DNA of 64,000 nt from Morinoia aosen. Lineage: Eukaryota; Arthropoda; Malacostraca; Amphipoda; Talitridae. The position numbers were made by a program, and so were the translations under genes. The notes below the pieces were generated by a model. That model did not search any database. It saw only the letters and a program-made list of their open reading frames with translations, and was not told the origin of the DNA. This document shows positions 45,226 through 58,319 of this stretch, piece after piece (the stretch's first letter is position 1; each line of letters starts with the position of its first letter). The stretch covers positions 23,819,038 to 23,883,037 of the forward strand of contig CM059577.1 of NCBI GenBank assembly GCA_030386875.1, read 5' to 3'.

Positions 45226-45744
45226 CCAGTAGAAGCAACACACCCGTGAACACAACTTACACTTGCATCTCACTACGTCCTATCAAACATTAAAAAAATA
45301 AAGAAACCCTTTTCGTACTCGTGTGCAATTAGTCAAAAAATCTCTAATATTGGGTACATATTTTTGCAGATTTTTATATTTAATTCTCATAGAATGCCAA
45401 GTTTTTCTGGTACAATTAAGCACATACAAACACAGAAGTATGTTTTTCCTTAAGGATTGTTCCAAATGTTGGAAAACAAACCAAAAAACTGCAGAGCAGA
45501 AAAAATGACAAAAGCAAAGTTCAAAATCATTTGATGATTTCATGATAAAGGATTTAAAGAGTCAAAATTATTTTTATGATTTTATTTTTATTTACTTTAT
45601 TATAAATTGTTTACACCTTCACTCCACATGTGAAGAGGTATTTAATTCTCTGTGATCGGGATATTCCAGCGCTGGTCATCGCGTCGAGCAGAGCTGAGGG
45701 GCGTCAGTGACACAAGCGGTGTGGCGGGGGAGGCAAAGGTTATT
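45226..45744. other. unrecognised DNA
   Basis: No supported feature; an 86-codon minus frame at 45283-45543 has no family resemblance. Confidence 0.4.
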
Positions 45745-46200
45745 CATCATTTACATTAACTAGTAGTCATTAATCAAATTAATTATTTGTTCACTAACGA
45801 GTAGTTATTAATTTGTTACAATACTTTCCAGAACGAATAGCTATTTCCATAACAAACAATCTTTGTTACGACTGAATAATCAATCATTCCACTGCGACGA
45901 ATTGTTTTCACTTCAAATAATTATTTACAATACGAATAACTATTACTACCTCAAAAAAATTGTCTTCGTAATGCATTATTAAATTTAAAGGGGAAAAAGA
46001 ATTTTCATTAGGAATAATTATTTCCACAAATAAGCTATTATTTCTACGAATGAGGAATTATTTCCGCGAACGAATATATATTTGCAAAATGAATTATTAT
46101 TTCCACAAGGAGTGATCACATTGAATAATTACTTGCACTAGGAACAATTATTTCCGTGAACGAATAATCATTTCTACGAACAAATAATTATACCCCCAAA
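45745..46200. repeat. degenerate repeat ACGAATAATTATTTCC, about 20-30 bp spacing
   Basis: GAATAATTATTTCCACAA and variants recur with uneven spacing over 450 bp. It is one of several decayed quasi-repeats in the window. Confidence 0.7.
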
Positions 46201-48721
46201 TCAGCCAAAAGTTCAGGGACCGTTTAAAAATGCCAAGCTGTCTTAAAAATGAGCCACACATTCGCACTGGTTCTATAAATAAGTTCAAATAGTAGAGAGA
46301 ATTTGAAACAGTTTGGGTGGACGTGACTGAAAACAGAAATGATCCCCAGAAGAACTATATAAAGACTGCGATGCGAAATTAGCGTGAATCGGAGAGGTTT
46401 GTGCGGAGATATCACATCATTTCTGCACATCGGAAGTTCATAAGCTTGGGTGCTAGCACTGTTGTTCAATATAAATCAATTGCTTGAAAAATCAGCAAAA
46501 TAAAGGTCCCTTCATACTGGCGAAGTGCTTTCTAGCAAGAAAATGACCCGAAGCTCGGGTCTAGTGTTCAGTAACTGTCTCCCTGTAGGAAGCCATATCG
46601 CAATTCTTCTGCAAACTTCGATGAGTCCTCACCTGAATCCTATGAAAAAAAGCTAGGTTTAAAAGTTTCACTTAATAGTTAGGCACCAAGAACAAAGAAT
46701 CAATACATGTAACTGCATAAAAATAGAAGAAAACCGCGATGAAACGTGCACAAATCTCATCCATAGTTACGGGGAATGGTTGCTGCAAGCTAAAGAAATG
46801 GGAGGTCGTTCCACTGAATGCTGTTCAAGTTTACATCATGTATGAATATTATTGTCTTGAGATGATTTTTGTGTTTGTCACATCTTTGTTGAATTGAATT
46901 CATGTTCCTATAGCTCAAGGCCTAAACTCTGTTCCATGTACAGTACGTCTTAAAAGGGCAAAGGCTTTGTACCTCAAGAAATTCTACAAAATGATTTGAA
47001 ATATGCATGATGTATCGATGAATAGCTTAGCACTGAACTACACGTTATTGCCTAACGTTTTCTAAAGTGAAACCTAACTTTTAATTACATTGAACAACAA
47101 ATTTAATTCCAGATGATATGAGATGTTGTTTTCCTCACTTAACAACACGTGCAATAATTCTGATACAAATATAAATGCAGTGATTTTTTTCCTCTTAAGC
47201 TCCACATAAAACAATTTTTGCACTACACTTATAGTAGAGATTAACTCCACCTCAAAACTGCATTAATTGTTGTGAAAAATTGTTATCTTGCCTCGAATTT
47301 AAAATGTTATGGAAAATAACTAGAATACAATGATTTCTTGCGAAGATTGAAGGTCTATTCTTCTTGTAAACTGTTGCTGTACATTTACTGCGATCCTACG
47401 ATACATTTGTAGCACAGTTTACATGTAGGTATTTTGCAGCACAGATTACATAAAATAATTATTTACAGATTATAAAATAAGTATTACACACGAGTACCTA
47501 TTTAAGTTTTGGTTCACATTCCGGTGATTTTGTGGCATGTTTTATTTCACTGTACATTTATAACATTATTTTTATTTTGCAACGTATACGGAATGCTGTA
47601 CACTGTTCTATGAGTATATACACATATAAAAATGAATAGCTAGATACTTAGGATATGTTCTACAATGTGGTACATTTACATCATGTTATATACCGAGTAC
47701 ATACCAATAAAAATGATACACTCTACACAGTGATACTATATGACGGTATAATTTACATTGTCATTATTTACATTGTCTTTTGAAAAAGAAATTTATATAT
47801 TATTCAGCAAAATAATTTCCAATGATGATTATTTTTCACTAAGACAAACTATCATGAGTATATTTTTCAAAGTGCAACGTTAATAACGAAGTATGCAAAA
47901 CAATTTACTGTTTTATATTGCACACGGAATCCTATTGCTCATATAGTGGGGAATCTTAGATCACAGCACTGAAAAAATTAGGAATTCTCAGATAATTTTT
48001 CCTTATAGTATGTTCATTTATTCTATTATAATTACTTGGCGACATATGTTTTATATCTTATACTGGCATGACCACATTGTCGTGTAAACATCGAATATCA
48101 TTAACAATAGGTATTTATGTTTACTCAGTAATAACCAAACCGATAAATTAAAATACACAGGAATGTTCATTACACCAAGTATACATACACACACACATGT
48201 GTAAATTAGGATTCTCTGCAGGCCGCTTCAGTAAGTCATTCATATATGTTGCAAAGTAAATATGTACTTATAAGTTTGTGCTGATAAAATGTAGCCTAAT
48301 GTGACATACAGCGTGCTATACCTTTTAAATATCAGATTACAAAAGAAACACTTTCAATTTGTTTTTGTGTAACCAATATTATTATGTGAGAGATACCCTT
48401 TTTGTAACAAAAATGCATTCTATGCATCAACTTGAAACGGACGGCATTGTAAAACATTCAATGCGATGCATTTTGCATTATAAACAATACACCAATACTT
48501 ACTGAATAATGAAATCCACATCAATGTAATACATACGACATTATGTATCGAAAATCAATTCAATACAAGAGTAATTGTAAAATATACACCAATTCAATAC
48601 ACACGACATTGTGACATGTACATCAATTAACAAGTTTGTAAACATCCCCGGACGTGAAATGCTCTACCATGTAAACTACAGCGCAATGTTCATTATAACC
48701 TGCATCCCAGTGTACAGTGCA
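46201..48721. other. unrecognised AT-rich DNA, 2.5 kb
   Basis: Longest stretch in the window without a recognised feature. A CACACACACA tract lies near 48188-48197. No coding frame is convincing on either strand. Confidence 0.45.
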
Positions 48722-48722
48722 C

Positions 48723-48852
48723 CATCTACACACCAAAGTTCCCACACAACACAACATATACACACCAAAGTTCCCACACAACACAACATCTACACACCAA
48801 AGTTCCCACGCAACACAACATCTACACACCAAAGTTCCCACGCAACATACCA
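48723..48852. repeat. 32-bp repeat, four copies
   Basis: CACCAAAGTTCCCACACAAC begins at 48731, 48763, 48795 and 48827. It directly abuts the 30-bp array. Confidence 0.95.
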
Positions 48853-49990
48853 TCAATGACATCTCACCAAGTCACCACTAATCCCCCACCTTCTCACCAA
48901 GTCACCATCAATCCACCACCATCTCACCAAGTCACCATCAATCCACCACCATCTCACCAAGTCACCATCGATCCACCACTTTCTCACCAAGTCACCATCG
49001 ATCCACCACCTTCTCACCAAGTTACCATCAATCCACCGCCTTCTCACCAAGTCACCATCAATCCACCACCACCTCACCAAGTCACCGTAAATCCACCACC
49101 ACCTCACCAAGTCACCATCAATCCACCACCTTCTCACCAAGTCACCATCAATCCACCACCTTCTCACCAAGTCACCATCAATCCACCACCACCTCACCAA
49201 GTCACCGTAAATCCACCACCACCTCACCAAGTCACCATCAATCCACCACCACCTCACCAAGTCACCGTAAATCCACCACCACCTCACCAAGTCACCATCA
49301 ATCCACCACCTTCTCACCAAGTCACCATCAATCCACCACATTCTCACCAAGTCACCATCAATCCACCACCACCTCACCAAGTCACCATTGATCCACCACC
49401 TTCTCACCAAGTCACCATCAATCCACCACCACCTCACCAAGTCACCATCAATCCACCACCACCTCACCAAGTCACCATCAATCCACCACCTTCTCACCAA
49501 GTCACCATCAATCCACCACATTCTCACCAAGTCACCATCAATCCACCACCTCCTCACCAAGTCACCGTAAATCAACCACCTTCTCACCAAGTCACCATTG
49601 ATCCACCACCTTCTCACCAAGTCACCATCAATCCACCACCACCTCACCAAGTCACCATCAATCCACCACCTTCTCACCAAGTCACCATCAATCCACCACA
49701 TTCTCACCAAGTCACCATCAATCCACCACCTCCTCACCAAGTCACCGTAAATCAACCACCTTCTCACCAAGTCACCATTGATCCACCACCTTCTCACCAA
49801 GTCACCATCAATCCACCACCTCCTCACCAAGTCACCATCAATCCACCACCTCCTCACCAAGTCACCATCAATCCACCACCTCCTCACCAAGTCACCATCA
49901 ATCCACCACCACCTCACCAAGTCACCATCAATCCACCACCTCCTCACCAAGTCACCATCAATCCACCACCTCCTCACCAAGTCACCATCA
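48853..49990. repeat. 30-bp minisatellite, about 38 copies
   Basis: The unit TCACCAAGTCACCATCAATC plus CACCACCTTC keeps an exact 30-bp period over 1.1 kb. Variants (ACC/TTC/TCC before TCACC; CCGTAAATC; ATTGATC; CACATTC) recur in order: positions 49501-49620 and 49681-49800 match, a 180-bp (six-unit) duplication. Plus-strand (PPSHQVTINP) and minus-strand (DLVRRWWIDG) frames of about 400 codons stay open because 30 is divisible by three. Confidence 0.97.
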
Positions 49991-50188
49991 GGAGACACTG
50001 TAGGGCAGCTCTGATGTTTGTGAGCTTGAGAAGAAAAATAGAAACTGGTGGTCAGAAATGACACTTGAAACAAACTGAGAACTACAATTCGGAATTGACC
50101 CTTGAAATTTAGAGTAGAAAGTTGAACTAGCGAAAGAAAGAGGGTACTGTGACTTGCAGCTGGAAATTGGTTCAGCTGAAACTGGAAT
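49991..50188. other. unique spacer
   Basis: No supported feature between arrays. Confidence 0.4.
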
Positions 50189-50189
50189 T

Positions 50190-50315
50190 AAAACAAGGAA
50201 ATGAAACTGTAAATTTAAAATTGAAAGAGTACATTGAAAGGCCGGGAAAACAAGGAAATGAAACTGTAAATTTAAAATTGAAAGAGTACATTGAAAAGCC
50301 GGGAAAAATGATTCC
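50190..50315. repeat. 57-bp repeat, two copies
   Basis: CAAGGAAATGAAACTGTAAA starts at 50194 and 50251. The copies are nearly identical. Confidence 0.92.
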
Positions 50316-50509
50316 AGAAAGTGGGGACCTAAAATGAAACAGTAAATTTGTACGTGGGACCATCCGGTAAATAGAACTGAAAATGAAAGGGAAATTGTAA
50401 CAAAATCGGAAGTTAAGTTGGTTCTGTAACTCACTGAGTTAATCAAAGTTGTCAGCGCGCATAGACGGCAATGAAATGAATTTTTATGTTTCAGCTTCTG
50501 AAATAAATT

Positions 50510-53500
50510 GTATCTCTTTACTAGTTAAATGAGTTGTATGCTCTAACTAGTGAAATGAGTTGTATGCTCTAACTAGTGAAGTGAGTTGTATGCTCTAACT
50601 AGTGAAATGAGTTGTATGCTCTAACTAGTGAAATAAGTTGTATGCTCTAACTAGTGAAATGAGTTGTATGCTCTAACTAGTGAAATGAGTTGTATGCTCT
50701 AACTAGTGAAATGAGTTGTATGCTCTAACTAGTGAAATAAGTTGTATGCTCTAACTAGTGAAGTGAGTTGTATGCTCTAACTAGTGAAATGAGTTGTATG
50801 CTCTAACTAGTGAAGTGAGTTCTATGCTCTAACTAGTGAAATGAGTTCTATGCTCTAACTAGTGAAATGAGTTGTATGCTCTAACTAGTGAAGTGAGTTG
50901 TATGCTCTAACTAGTGAAGTGAGTTGTATGCTCTAACTAGTGAAGTGAGTTGTATGCTCTAACTAGTGAAATGAGTTGTATGCTCTAACTAGTGAAATGA
51001 GTTCTATGCTCTAACTAGTGAAATGAGTTCTATGCTCTAACTAGTGAAATGAGTTGTATGCTCTAACTAGTGAAATGAGTTGTATGCTCTAACTAGTGAA
51101 ATGAGTTGTATGCTCTAACTAGTGAAATGAGTTGTATGCTCTAACTAGTGAAATGAGTTGTATGCTCTAACTAGTGAAATGAGTTGTATGCTCTAACTAG
51201 TGAAATGAGTTGTATGCTCTAACTAGTGAAATGAGTTGTATGCTCTAACTAGTGAAGTGAGTTGTATGCTCTAACTAGTGAAATGAGTTGTATGCTCTAA
51301 CTAGTGAAATGAGTTGTATGCTCTAACTAGTGAAATGAGTTGTATGCTCTAACTAGTGAAATAAGTTGTATGCTCTAACTAGTGAAATGAGTTGTATGCT
51401 CTAACTAGTGAAGTGAGTTGTATGCTCTAACTAGTGAAATGAGTTGTATGCTCTAACTAGTGAAATGAGTTGTATGCTCTAACTAGTGAAATGAGTTGTA
51501 TGCTCTAACTAGTGAAATAAGTTGTATGCTCTAACTAGTGAAATGAGTTGTATGCTCTAACTAGTGAAATGAGTTGTATGCTCTAACTAGTGAAATGAGT
51601 TGTATGCTCTAACTAGTGAAATGAGTTGTATGCTCTAACTAGTGAAATGAGTTGTATGCTCTAACTAGTGAAATGAGTTGTATGCTCTAACTAGTGAAAT
51701 GAGTTGTATGCTCTAACTAGTGAAATGAGTTGTATGCTCTAACTAGTGAAATAAGTTGTATGCTCTAACTAGTGAAATGAGTTGTATGCTCTAACTAGTG
51801 AAATGAGTTGTATGCTCTAACTAGTGAAATGAGTTGTATGCTCTAACTAGTGAAATGAGTTGTATGCTCTAACTAGTGAAATGAGTTGTATGCTCTAACT
51901 AGTGAAATGAGTTGTATGCTCTAACTAGTGAAATGAGTTGTATGCTCTAACTAGTGAAGTGAGTTGTATGCTCTAACTAGTGAAATGAGTTGTATGCTCT
52001 AACTAGTGAAATGAGTTCTATGCTCTAACTAGTGAAATGAGTTCTATGCTCTAACTAGTGAAATGAGTTGTATGCTCTAACTAGTGAAATGAGTTCTATG
52101 CTCTAACTAGTGAAATGAGTTCTATGCTCTAACTAGTGAAATGAGTTGTATGCTCTAACTAGTGAAATGAGTTGTATGCTCTAACTAGTGAAATGAGTTG
52201 TATGCTCTAACTAGTGAAATGAGTTCTATGCTCTAACTAGTGAAATGAGTTCTATGCTCTAACTAGTGAAATGAGTTCTATGCTCTAACTAGTGAAATGA
52301 GTTCTATGCTCTAACTAGTGAAATAAGTTGTATGCTCTAACTAGTGAAATGAGTTCTATGCTCTAACTATGGAAATAAGTTGTATGCTTTAACTAGTGAA
52401 ATAAGTTGTATGCTCTAACTAGTGAAATGAGTTCTATGCTCTAACTAGTGAAATAAGTTGTATGCTCTAACTAGTGAAATGAGTTCTATGCTCTAACTAG
52501 TGAAATGAGTTCTATGCTCTAACTAGTGAAATGAGTTCTATGCTCTAACTATGGAAATAAGTTGTATGCTGTAACTAGTGAAATAAGTTGTATGCTCTAA
52601 CTAGTGAAATGAGTTCTATGCTCTAACTAGTGAAATAAGTTGTATGCTCTAACTAGTGAAATAAATTCTATGCTCTAACTAGTGAAATGAGTTGTATGCT
52701 CTAACTAGTGAAATGAGTTGTATGCTCTAACTAGTGAAATAAGTTGTATGCTCTGACTAGTGAAATGAGTTGTATGCTCTAACTAGTGAAATGAGTTCTA
52801 TGCTCTAACTAGTGAAGTGAGTTGTATGCTCTAACTAGTGAAATGAGTTGTATGCTCTAACTAGTGAAATGAGTTCTATGCTCTAACTAGTGAAATGAGT
52901 TGTATGCTCTAACTAGTGAAATGAGTTGTATGCTCTAACTAGTGAAATAAGTTGTATGCTCTAACTAGTGAAATGAGTTGTATGCTCTAACTAGTGAAAT
53001 GAGTTGTATGCTCTAACTAGTGAAATGAGTTGTATGCTCTAACTAGTGAAATAAGTTGTATGCTCTGACTAGTGAAATGAGTTGTATGCTCTAACTAGTG
53101 AAATGAGTTCTATGCTCTAACTAGTGAAATGAGTTGTATGCTCTAACTAGTGAAATAAGTTGTATGCTCTAACTAGTGAAATGAGTTGTATGCTCTAACT
53201 AGTGAAATGAGTTGTATGCTCTAACTAGTGAAATGAGTTGTATGCTCTAACTAGTGAAATAAGTTGTATGCTCTGACTAGTGAAATGAGTTGTATGCTCT
53301 AACTAGTGAAATGAGTTCTATGCTCTAACTAGTGAAATAAGTTGTATGCTCTAACTAGTGAAATAAATTCTATGCTCTAACTAGTGAAATGAGTTGTATG
53401 CTCTAACTAGTGAAATGAGTTGTATGCTCTAACTAGTGAAATAAGTTGTATGCTCTGACTAGTGAAATGAGTTGTATGCTCTAACTAGTGAAATGAGTTG

Positions 53501-53525
53501 TATGCTCTAACTAGTGAAATGAGTT
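50510..53525. repeat. 26-bp satellite, about 116 copies (3.0 kb)
   Basis: The unit AAATGAGTTGTATGCTCTAA plus CTAGTG contains the palindrome ACTAGT. It is very homogeneous, with marker variants. A CTATGGAAATAAG unit occurs twice 182 bp (seven units) apart near 52365 and 52547. A CTCTGACTAG unit occurs at 52751, 53063, 53271 and 53453, spaced by 12, 8 and 7 units. GTTCTATG units cluster at 52010-52680. These patterns point to unequal exchange or replication slippage of multi-unit blocks. Confidence 0.98.
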
Positions 53526-54384
53526 AGTATATTCTTACTTATGTCTACACTCTCTACAAAAATGCTGCTAAAACGGTGTATATGAGTCTTAATTTATTGT
53601 ATAAAACGTAATCATTTAATTGAATTGCTAAATGAATTAATTAAGTAGTTTGCTAAATTTATTTTTAATTAATAACTTGAATTTTACATTAGTTATTTAA
53701 TTCATTATTTTATGTGCGCGCATCAAATAGTTCATGACTGCTCAAGCAGTAGAAAGTCTGAGCTGCTAGCATAATTAATTTAGGCTCCGGTACCTTTCGA
53801 AAACTTTTTATCATAATCTTTCTAATGTGGACAACTCACAAATGTGTATACCTGTCGCAATGTTACCCACGATTTGAATGTTATATTCGTACTCGTGAGG
53901 CGGTCAGGTCTCTGTCACAGGTACGCTCACCAAACATCCGACCATGCGTGCAAAAAAACGAACGACAAAAATGTACTCATAAATAAATCTACGATGCTTA
54001 TTATGAGGTCGTATGAGTATTGGAGGTGTGTTACTGTGTTATAAAGAAGAAGACATGCACGATTTTATCGTCCTAAATGTGAGATTCCTCAAACATTTTG
54101 ATATTATTAAATAATTATTTACTGTAATGTTTATTATCATGAAATAGTTGTTAATTACTCTCACATATTGATCTAATAAGACGAACACCTTCTCTTTTTC
54201 TTTCACTCAATTTTAGCAGCAAAGTTCAAACCCCAAACAATTTAGTTTCTAAATAATTTTGCATTTGTTTTGCTTTAACACGAGTTGTAGCCGATCCTGT
54301 CAATTTCCATCTCCTAGTTGACGTTCAGTCTGAAACAGGAATATCCTTTACTTGGATATTACACTCAGTTTGGTAACTTTCCTC
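53526..54384. other. unrecognised AT-rich DNA
   Basis: CTGTCACAGGTACGCTCACC at about 53917 distantly resembles the GTATC dyad family. No gene is supported. Confidence 0.4.
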
Positions 54385-55085
54385 CCTCAATTTGCAATAT
54401 TTCTCCGTCATTTCCTGTCAATTTTGTAAGATTTTTTCGTCAGAGTCCATCAATTTTGTAATATTTTTCCGTCACTTCCCGGCAATTTCGAAATATTTTT
54501 CCCTCACTTCCCGGCAATTTCGAAATATTTTTCCCTCACTTCCCGGCAATTTCGAAATATTTTTCCCTCACTTCCTTTCAATTTCGAAATATTTTTCCCT
54601 CACTTCCCGGCAATTTCGAAATATTTTTCCCTCACTTCCCGGCAATTTCGAAATATTTTTCCCTCACTTCCCGGCAATTTCGAAATATTTTTCCCTCACT
54701 TCCCGGCAATTTCGAAATATTTTTCCCTCACTTCCTTTCAATTTCGAAATATTTTTCCCTCTCACTTCCCGGCAATTTCGAAATATTTTTCCCTCACTTC
54801 CCGGCAATTTCGAAATATTTTTCCCTCACTTCCTTTCAATTTCGAAATATTTTTCCGTCACTTCCCGGCAATTTCGAAATATTTTTCCCTCCCTTCCCGG
54901 CAATTTCGAAATATTTTTCCGTCACTTCCCGGCAATTTCGAAATATTTTTCCCTCACCTCCTTTCAATTTCGAAATATTTTTCCCTCACTTCCCGGCAAT
55001 TTCGAAATATTTTTCCCTCACTTCCCGGCAATTTCGAAATATTTTTCCCTCACTTCCCGGCAATTTCGAAATATTTCTCCACTAG
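54385..55085. repeat. 32-bp minisatellite, about 21 copies
   Basis: CCCGGCAATTTCGAAATATT plus TTTCCCTCACTT. The unit includes the palindrome TTCGAA. One unit carries a 2-base insertion near 54760. Although 32 is not divisible by three, all three plus frames lack stops, so a 236-codon frame cycles through them. Confidence 0.96.
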
Positions 55086-57145
55086 TTCCGTCAAGCGCGT
55101 AATATTGCTCTGAACGTCAGTACGTTTAGGGCAGCTTTTAAATATTTCCATGAATTCTAGATTATATTTTTCACATTTTAAGTTTCCTCGCTTTCAATTT
55201 TCAAAAAATTTCTGTCAGTATTTGAAAGATTATAATCAATATATCAAATTTCTATCCCTGTACTTCCACCGATTTCCTGCTATTTCCGATTTCCTGCTAC
55301 CGATTTACTGCTATTTTTGCATATTCAAACACTTCGTTTTAAATGCAATATTTATAGCTGCTTAAAAAGTTTTTCTCCTATCTTCGAGAAGATTTATCAA
55401 GTTTCACTTATTGTCCTAATGTACAAAAGAATCACTGTTGACATGACAAAAGAAGAACTTAAACAAACTTTACACGACTGTTGAGGATGTAAAGCCTTTT
55501 TTGCATCCACCAAAACTGCGGCAAACATAAGAAAATGTACCAAGAGAAATTTTTTAATCAAAAGATAACCTTCTGGGCTTGTCTACAAACTCATACATGA
55601 AGTCAAAGTTCATTCTATCATTTAAGTTATTTTCTTCCTTCCATTTGCACGAAGTATCATTCAATTCACACACAAAATGAGTACAATTCAAGATATTGCA
55701 GAGCCTGATAAGAATTTCACTGTCCAAATGTTGTGAGGACTAGGATTGTCCGTGAGCACACAAGTGATACACGCATCATCTACCATATGTAGTTCCTACT
55801 TTCCTGAGTCGCATCTCTGTATAATCCTGGCCGCCTTGTACGGAAGAAAACATGCCAAATCGGCACCCTGATGGACAATAATAATTTCGATAACAACTTC
55901 TGCACTTTATTCTGAACAACTTGTAGAATCGAACTGTGTGCGTTAATGACATGCGGAAATACGGCCTTCTTGGAATCAAATGAAATGGAATGGCGTAGGA
56001 TGCTGAAAATATTCCCAAAAGCCGCTCGACATATTGAATAATGTCACATTTATATCAGTTTCATCATGAAAATAAATGATGATTTTTTTACTTTTTTTTG
56101 TCCTTTAGTGCAATGTTCGTTTAAATTTAGTGTCATTAGAGACTACAAGAGAAGCGGTGTCACAGTCAACCCCGCCACTACCTCCATGCAACCTAACACT
56201 AAAACACGAAAATGCATTCTAAATTAACAGAAAATACATTCCTCTTTGTTACACAACTCAAAAAATTAAATAACCATTGATTCAGTCTACATTTTCAATT
56301 AGTTTAAGGTAGATTATAAAAGCATATTATAACTTTACGGTTTTGTAAAAAGATAGAAGTATTTAGACAACTCCCCAAATATTTCCAGAAATATATTTGC
56401 GTGTGATTGCATGTTGCTCCGCAATATGCGCATGAAAAAACAGACACAAAAATCAATCAGTGTCATATTTCCGTTTTGGCTGTCGCAGCAGACAGCGGAA
56501 TGTCAACACGTGCGTCGGGTCGAGCCTACGCAGCTCCAGATAAGATTTTCCGCACCATGTGCGCAGCTGTTCTGTGCCTTGTGTGGAGTTGTTTACATGT
56601 ACTCGCGCTGGAGCGTAACTGAACGGCATGGAAGAGACAGACAATAAGTGAAATGAGAGAGTTCTTTCTTTTATGCAGCTTTCATTTCCAAATGTATAGG
56701 GTCTAATTCGTCTGAAGATATCAAGAAATCTTTTCAAAATTTTCGCATTCTTCCAAGTTACTTGACTCAAATAAAAATTATGCAATTTAGTAGCCTCAAA
56801 GTTCTTTTTTTGTTAATTTATATCGCCTTCAGTACCTCCTGCACTGCTGCTGCAGTTCACCAAGAGCGTCATCAAAGCGGCACAGCTGGCAGCGAAAGGT
56901 CTTCGATCGGATGACATGGTTAGGCTACGGGCTTCTCCTATTGACTAAATCTTTGAATTTTACTCGAAAAATCTAAAATTTTCATCATTGTAGCCAGAAA
57001 AAAAGTACGTAGCGCTGCCAACTCGACAGGAAAACTTGACCTGCTGGCTGTGCTGCAGAGACAATCTGAGTTCTTTGGTATCCTGGCCCCAGAACATTAA
57101 AGTATGTTGCAACTGCAACATGTTGTTTTGTGACATACAGCTTCG
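55086..57145. other. unrecognised DNA, 2 kb
   Basis: Short frames at 55776-56018 (minus), 56407-56647 (plus) and 56453-56785 (minus) overlap or lack family resemblance. A locally GC-richer segment at 56470-56630 could be an exon, but no splice-consistent frame was recognised. Confidence 0.35.
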
Positions 57146-57149
57146 TGGG

Positions 57150-57640
57150 TCATGGAGCGAATTGTGAGTACATACACTCACACATGCACAACACGCGTGC
57201 TCACACACGCAAAGCACACACACAACACGCATACACACACTCGGACAACACTCGCACAAAGTACACACACACACACAACACACACATTGACATAATACAC
57301 GTACTCACACAACAGACACACTTTCACAACACACCTTGACTCAACACAAATAATACACACCACACTTACCTTGACTCAAATTCACGTATTCACACAATAC
57401 AAAACACATAGATGTATGCAACACTCGCATACACACACTGACACAACACACACACTGACACATGACACACATACTCATTCAACTCACACTTTCGCAACAC
57501 ACACACACACTGACACAACACACACACACTGACACAACTCACACTCGCAATACACACCGCACACTTTGATACAACTCACACACACACACACAATGTTTAC
57601 CACACACACACACACATACCAGCACATGGGTACACACCAG
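57150..57640. repeat. CA-rich microsatellite block
   Basis: ACACACACAACACACACTGACAC words with CTCACAC interruptions over nearly 500 bp. Confidence 0.9.
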
Positions 57641-57674
57641 CGTGGTACTCAGTCAACGCTACTTCTGGAGAGTG

Positions 57675-57880
57675 CGTTCGGACATGTCTCATGTTCTGAC
57701 ATGTCTCATGTTCTGACATGTCTCATGTTCGGACATGTCTCATGTTCTGACATGTCTCATGTTCTGACATGTCTCATGTTCGGACATGTCTCATGTTCTG
57801 ACATGTCTCATGTTCTGACATGTCTCATGTTCTGACATGTCTCATGTTCGGACATGTGTCATGTTCTGACATGTCTCATG
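57675..57880. repeat. 17-bp minisatellite, about 12 copies
   Basis: TTCTGACATGTCTCATG, with TTCGGACATG variants in a loosely regular pattern. It includes the palindrome ACATGT. Confidence 0.96.
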
Positions 57881-58318
57881 TGACCCTCAAAAGCGAGAAA
57901 AATGTGAAGCTTTAAGTGTGATTTTTGCTCATTCCAAACTTCCCGTTTATGGTTTTGAATTTTTTTGGAACATTACGCCAAGTATCTAATTCTGTTTTAT
58001 TTTTAACGCTTGTGGAGAGAAGCGACACTGAGTCAATTAATACAAGAGGGCATACATTGGGCACATATCATATATCTTACATACAATACATATTGACCAA
58101 CACCAGCTTGCTTACATGAACTGTATGATCTCCACAAACCCCTTCCCAACTCAGCCAAAAAAAATTTTAAGAATGCCATTCAATTATATTATCTACATGA
58201 ATTTCATAGTTCAATTACACATTAAGATGAGTAATTGAAAGAGCTGATGTTATTATAGAGGGTGAGGATGAATCACTCTCATCCCACACGGTTCCTGTAT
58301 ATTGGAAGTTTGCTCGTA
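57881..58318. other. unrecognised DNA
   Basis: No supported feature. Confidence 0.4.
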
Positions 58319-58319
58319 T

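Noticed and set aside
48856-50073. Two 400-codon open frames on opposite strands
   Set aside because: Both follow the 30-bp repeat exactly and are open only because the period is divisible by three; no domain or signal peptide is seen.
48853-53525. CRISPR array, because of regular 26-32 bp repeats
   Set aside because: Units are contiguous with no unique spacers, and the context is eukaryotic.
55776-56018. 80-codon minus-strand frame as a host exon
   Set aside because: No recognisable domain and no supporting splice pattern.
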